From contig JAOUIC010000003.1 of assembly GCA_029884275.1 (NCBI GenBank), positions 1-25,280 of the forward strand: a stretch of DNA of 25,280 bases, given 5' to 3'. The translations under genes and the position numbers were made by a program. This stretch comes from Gemmatimonadota bacterium (GTDB lineage: Bacteria > Gemmatimonadota > Gemmatimonadetes > Gemmatimonadales > GWC2-71-9). The notes under the pieces were generated by a model that worked only from the letters and a program-made list of their open reading frames with translations, made no database searches and was not told the origin of the DNA. This document shows positions 22,514-25,280 of the stretch, piece by piece. Numbering within the stretch: position 1 is the stretch's first letter; the number at the start of each line of letters is the position of its first letter.

Positions 22514-23688
22514 TGCTGCTCGCCGGAGTAGATCTCGCCCAGGTCCGGGCCACCCTCAAGCAACTCGGCCTCGACGGCTGGCTCCTGTTCGACTTTCACG
22601 GGGTGAACCCGATCCTGCCCCGCCTGCTCGGTCCGATCGGGTTCGCCACCCGCCGGCTTTATCTCCTGCTGCCGACCGAGGGAGAGCCGGTGGCGCTGGT
22701 CCACAAGATTGAAGGGACGCCCTTCAGTGGAGGACAGTTCCCAGGCCGGGTGATCAGCTACGCCCGGTGGGAGGAGCTGCACGCCGGCCTGGCCGAGATG
22801 GTCAGAGGGCGGAAGCTGGCCATGGAAATCTCCGCCGAGGACGCGGTGCCGTATCTCGACCGGGTACCGTATGGCGTGGTCGAGCTGGTTCGGAAGCTCG
22901 GCGGGACCGTGGCCAGCTCCGCCGGGCTGATCACCCGATTCGCGGCAACCTGGAGCGCCGCGGAGCTCGACGATCACATGTATGCCGCGGCGGCACTCGC
23001 CGAGATCGCCAACGAGGCACTCCGCTGGGCGGTCACCCAGGGCGGCACCGGGCTCACCGAGAGCCAGCTGCAACGCCGGGTGATCGACGCCATCCATGCG
23101 CGCGGCCTGGAGTTCGACCATCCGCCGATCGTGGGCTTCGGCCCCAACGCCGCCAACCCGCACTACGAGCCGGTCGAGGGGAAGGACCTCGCCCTGGGGC
23201 GGGACCAGGTGGTGCTGCTCGACCTGTGGGCCGGCCGGCGGCTGGGGACGGTCTTCGCCGACCAGACCTGGATGGGGTTCTCCGGCACCAGGATTCCCGC
23301 GAAGGTGGACGAGGTCTGGCGCACGGTGCGGGACGCCCGCGACGCGGCCATCGCGGTGGTGCGGCGCAAGGCTGGCAAGGAACCGCTCCGGGGCTTCGAG
23401 GGCGACCAGGCGGCGCGCGGCGTGATTGAGCGGGCCGGCTACGGCCAGTACTTCGTGCACCGCACCGGGCACTCGATCGACCGGGACCTGCACGGGTCGG
23501 GGCCGCACCTCGACGACTACGAGACGCATGACGACCGGGAGATTCTGCCGGGTACCGGGTTCTCGATCGAGCCGGGGATCTACCTGCCGGGTGAGTTCGG
23601 TGTGCGGAGCGAGGTCAACATGGTGTGGGCGCCCGAGGGACCGCGGGTCACGCCCGCGACACCGCAGGTGGATCTGGTGACGCCGTGA
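22513..23688 (+). CDS. M24 family metallopeptidase (Xaa-Pro-type)
   Basis: The 391-residue protein has an N-terminal creatinase-like domain (1-170) and a C-terminal pita-bread domain with the five metal ligands: Asp in LLDLWAG, Asp in FADQTW, His in HRTGHSIDRD, Glu in FSIEPGIY and Glu in VRSEVNMV. It should be a dinuclear metal aminopeptidase removing a residue before proline or a similar peptidase. The ATG overlaps the preceding TGA (TGATG), so the two genes form one unit. A link to the V4R-like protein is positional only. Confidence 0.93.
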   Translation: MLLAGVDLAQVRATLKQLGLDGWLLFDFHGVNPILPRLLGPIGFATRRLYLLLPTEGEPVALVHKIEGTPFSGGQFPGRVISYARWEELHAGLAEMVRGRKLAMEISAEDAVPYLDRVPYGVVELVRKLGGTVASSAGLITRFAATWSAAELDDHMYAAAALAEIANEALRWAVTQGGTGLTESQLQRRVIDAIHARGLEFDHPPIVGFGPNAANPHYEPVEGKDLALGRDQVVLLDLWAGRRLGTVFADQTWMGFSGTRIPAKVDEVWRTVRDARDAAIAVVRRKAGKEPLRGFEGDQAARGVIERAGYGQYFVHRTGHSIDRDLHGSGPHLDDYETHDDREILPGTGFSIEPGIYLPGEFGVRSEVNMVWAPEGPRVTPATPQVDLVTP

Positions 23689-23698
23689 GCTGCGGATC

Positions 23699-23718
23699 GG
23701 CGCGCGGCATTTCGCGCC
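23699..23718 (+). terminator. weak terminator-like hairpin after the M24 gene
   Basis: A 6-bp stem GGCGCG / CGCGCC with an 8-base loop begins 11 bases past the TGA, followed by a short GGTTT. The stem is short and the T-run poor, so this is tentative. Confidence 0.35.
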
Positions 23719-23850
23719 CGGTTTGACCAAGTCCGCGTCGATTCGGGAGTGTACCACTTTCGGACGGGGTTTGACCTGTTTCATTATGTTTCGTTCCTGC
23801 AACGAGTTACGGGATTGTGGGCGGGCTGAAACTCGCCAGCTGGCAATTCC

Positions 23851-23879
23851 TTGACACGCGGTAGGGGGCACTTCATATT
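23851..23879 (+). promoter_or_regulatory. near-consensus sigma70 promoter for the TonB-dependent receptor
   Basis: Perfect -35 TTGACA, exactly 17 bases of spacer, then CATATT as -10. This is the strongest promoter visible in the window. Transcription would start near 23886 and give a 5' untranslated leader of about 195 bases. Confidence 0.75.
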
Positions 23880-24083
23880 GATCGCGCCGGTCTGGCCGAG
23901 ACCGGCTGATCAACCGTATCCATCATCCAGTCGTTCCAGCAGGTCCGCAGGAAATCCATCAGGTAGGACAGGTGCCACTCGCTGCAGGTCATGCGGGCCC
24001 CGTGTGTTTTGGGGGCGATCGGCGCCTTCGTGATGTTTCGGTGAGACTCGCAGGTCGGTATCACGTCATCGGAGGACGTCTCC

Positions 24084-25280
24084 ATGAAAGAAAGCGGTGT
24101 TGGCGCCTTCGCCCGCGGTGCGCGGCGGTTCGCGCTCGCGGCAGCCGCCTTGCTCGTCGGGGCGGGATCGCTCCACGCGCAGGCGGCTGGTAAGCTCGAA
24201 GGCCGGATTCGCGACCAGGCCGGTGCGCCGATCGCGCAAGCCCAGGTCCGGGTTGAAGGGACGGCGTTCGGCGCCGTGGCCGACAACCAGGGCTACTACT
24301 TCATCAACAACGTACCCGCGGGCATCATCGACGTCGTGGCCCGGTTCGTCGGGTACAAGCCCGTGCGGGTGTCGGGCCTGCGCATCACGGCGGGTCAGAC
24401 CATCACGCAGGACTTCACCCTCGAGCAGACCCCGGTGGAGCTCGAAGACATCACCACGGTGGCCGCGGTCAACCCGCTGGTGCCGCGCGACCAGGTGACC
24501 ACCAAGCAGGGCGTCGAGGGCGACTACGTCGAGACCCTCCCGGTGGACCGCATCTCCAGCGTCCTCGCGCTGGTGCCCGGCGTGGTCGTGACCGGCGGCG
24601 GCGGGTTGTCGATCCGCGGCGGCCGTACCGACGAGGCCGCGGTCTACGTCGACGGCGTGCCGGTGAGCCCGGGCAACCGGGGCAGTTCCGACAACAACTT
24701 CGGAGCGCCGAGCGCCGGCACCGTTGACGTGTCGACGGTCGGGTTCGAAGAGGCCTCCATCACGACCGGTGCCTCCTCGGCCGAGTTCGGCAACGCCCAG
24801 TCGGGCATCCTCTCGTTGACCACCCGGGCGGGCGGCGCCAAGTGGGGCGGCAGCTTCGGGTACGAGAACGACGAGGTCACCGGGACCAACAGCCTCGGGT
24901 TCAACCGGCTGCAGTTCTCGGTGGGCGGCCCGATCGCGGGCAACCTGACCCTGTATCTCGGCGGCGACATGGAAGGCCGCAAGGACCAGGGCACCGGTAT
25001 CAACGGGGACGAGACGCCGCTGTTCATTCCGGTGGGGACCGACACCACGGTCTCGGTCATCGATGGCGTCGACACGGCCTTCGTGGACGTGAAGAAGTAC
25101 GCCATCTTCAAGGGTCAGTGCGACGAGTTCGACAACAGCGTCAACAGCGGTATCAAGAACAACTACGGGTACGACTGCCAGGGGGCCCGCACGCCCTGGT
25201 CGGCCGCCTCGAGCTACCGGACCAACGGCAAGCTCCAGTACACCTTCGGGGCCGGCAACAAGGTGTCGTTCTCGGCGATC
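24084..25280 (+). CDS. TonB-dependent receptor with CarboxypepD_reg-like domain, 3' end outside window
   Basis: The frame from ATG 24084 stays open to the right edge (399 codons). Order: signal peptide (about 1-33, ending SLHAQA); a carboxypeptidase-regulatory-like beta domain (about 36-120, GRIRDQAGAPIAQAQVRV, DNQGYYFINNVPAG); a plug domain starting near 140 with ISSVLALVPGVVV, SIRGGRTDEAAVYVDGV and ITTGASSAEFGNAQSGIL; and the first barrel strands. The layout matches SusC-like and other large outer-membrane receptors that import ligands using TonB energy. Two cysteines in the barrel part (GQCDEF and GYDCQGA) could form a disulfide in an external loop. GGAGGA is the ribosome-binding site. Ligand unknown; no SusD-like partner is visible before the edge. 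Confidence 0.92.
   Translation, partial: MKESGVGAFARGARRFALAAAALLVGAGSLHAQAAGKLEGRIRDQAGAPIAQAQVRVEGTAFGAVADNQGYYFINNVPAGIIDVVARFVGYKPVRVSGLRITAGQTITQDFTLEQTPVELEDITTVAAVNPLVPRDQVTTKQGVEGDYVETLPVDRISSVLALVPGVVVTGGGGLSIRGGRTDEAAVYVDGVPVSPGNRGSSDNNFGAPSAGTVDVSTVGFEEASITTGASSAEFGNAQSGILSLTTRAGGAKWGGSFGYENDEVTGTNSLGFNRLQFSVGGPIAGNLTLYLGGDMEGRKDQGTGINGDETPLFIPVGTDTTVSVIDGVDTAFVDVKKYAIFKGQCDEFDNSVNSGIKNNYGYDCQGARTPWSAASSYRTNGKLQYTFGAGNKVSFSAI

Larger units (their letters stand above)
23689..24083. other. 395-bp intergenic region with terminator, promoter and long leader
   Basis: From left to right: a short GC hairpin (23699-23718); the 9-base sequence GGTTTGACC twice on the same strand (23720 and 23768), possible binding sites; a near-consensus promoter (23851-23879); and a leader of about 195 bases before the receptor start. 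The leader opens with a 7-bp hairpin (CCGGTCT/AGACCGG, about 23887-23905), and near its end ACGTC/GACGT flanks the ribosome-binding site GGAGGA. No protein gene is convincing here on either strand. Confidence 0.5.

Noticed and set aside
23873..24286. 137-codon minus-strand frame across the receptor leader
   Set aside because: Overlaps the strong plus-strand promoter region, leader and receptor start; no recognisable domain and no ribosome-binding site seen.

Overview
The window is a GC-rich bacterial chromosomal segment with tightly packed genes. Many start codons overlap the preceding stop (ATGA, GTGA, TGATG). The gene content suggests an aerobic or microaerobic Gram-negative bacterium: heme exporter CcmABCD, a TonB-dependent receptor with an N-terminal carboxypeptidase-regulatory-like domain, and acetyl-CoA synthetase. 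Style and content fit Gemmatimonadota or a similar environmental lineage, but that is an impression from composition and families; no marker gene proves it. I see no rRNA, tRNA, CRISPR array, transposase or phage gene.

Layout. (1) 1-3821: the end of a TPR protein, a perfect 50-bp palindrome that carries its stop codon, and a two-domain M16 zinc peptidase with a probable leaderless promoter. (2) 5532-3818, minus strand: a four-gene operon of a cyclic-nucleotide-binding protein, an AdoMet-decarboxylase-like protein that lacks the pyruvoyl-forming serine, an unknown protein and a START-like (SRPBCC) protein. (3) 5551-8523: CDP-alcohol phosphatidyltransferase, OsmC-type peroxidase, small unknown proteins and a membrane-anchored DsbA-like thioredoxin. 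(4) 8578-10491: a full-length kup potassium-transporter gene broken by a single in-frame amber codon. (5) 11037-10582 and 13060-11105, minus strand: a DUF411 metal-binding protein and acetyl-CoA synthetase.

(6) 13061-16088: a long leader with a candidate GEMM-type (cyclic-dinucleotide) riboswitch, a STAS anti-sigma-factor antagonist, then ccmA-ccmB-ccmC and a 33-residue ccmD. ccmE-H are not here. (7) 16834-16163, minus strand: an aquaporin-family channel. (8) 21859-16907, minus strand: a six-gene, almost gapless operon of DUF92 membrane protein, FAD-dependent oxidoreductase, flavin reductase, methyltransferase, START-like cyclase and beta-ketoacyl synthase. It looks like a compact biosynthetic cluster with no recognisable carrier protein, chain-length factor or acyltransferase, and is the best candidate in the window for an undescribed system. 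(9) 21896-23688: a V4R-like protein divergent from that operon, and an M24 (Xaa-Pro-type) peptidase. (10) 23851-25280: a near-consensus promoter, a roughly 200-nt leader and the start of a TonB-dependent receptor that runs off the window.

Two families of palindromic REP-like elements are scattered between and at the ends of genes: family A near 1068 and 18181, family B near 10524 and 16099. The family B copy at 16099 is flanked by an 8-bp unit, present three times on one side and once inverted on the other. Several gene ends (TPR protein, ccmD, aquaporin, START-like cyclase) are encoded by these repeats.
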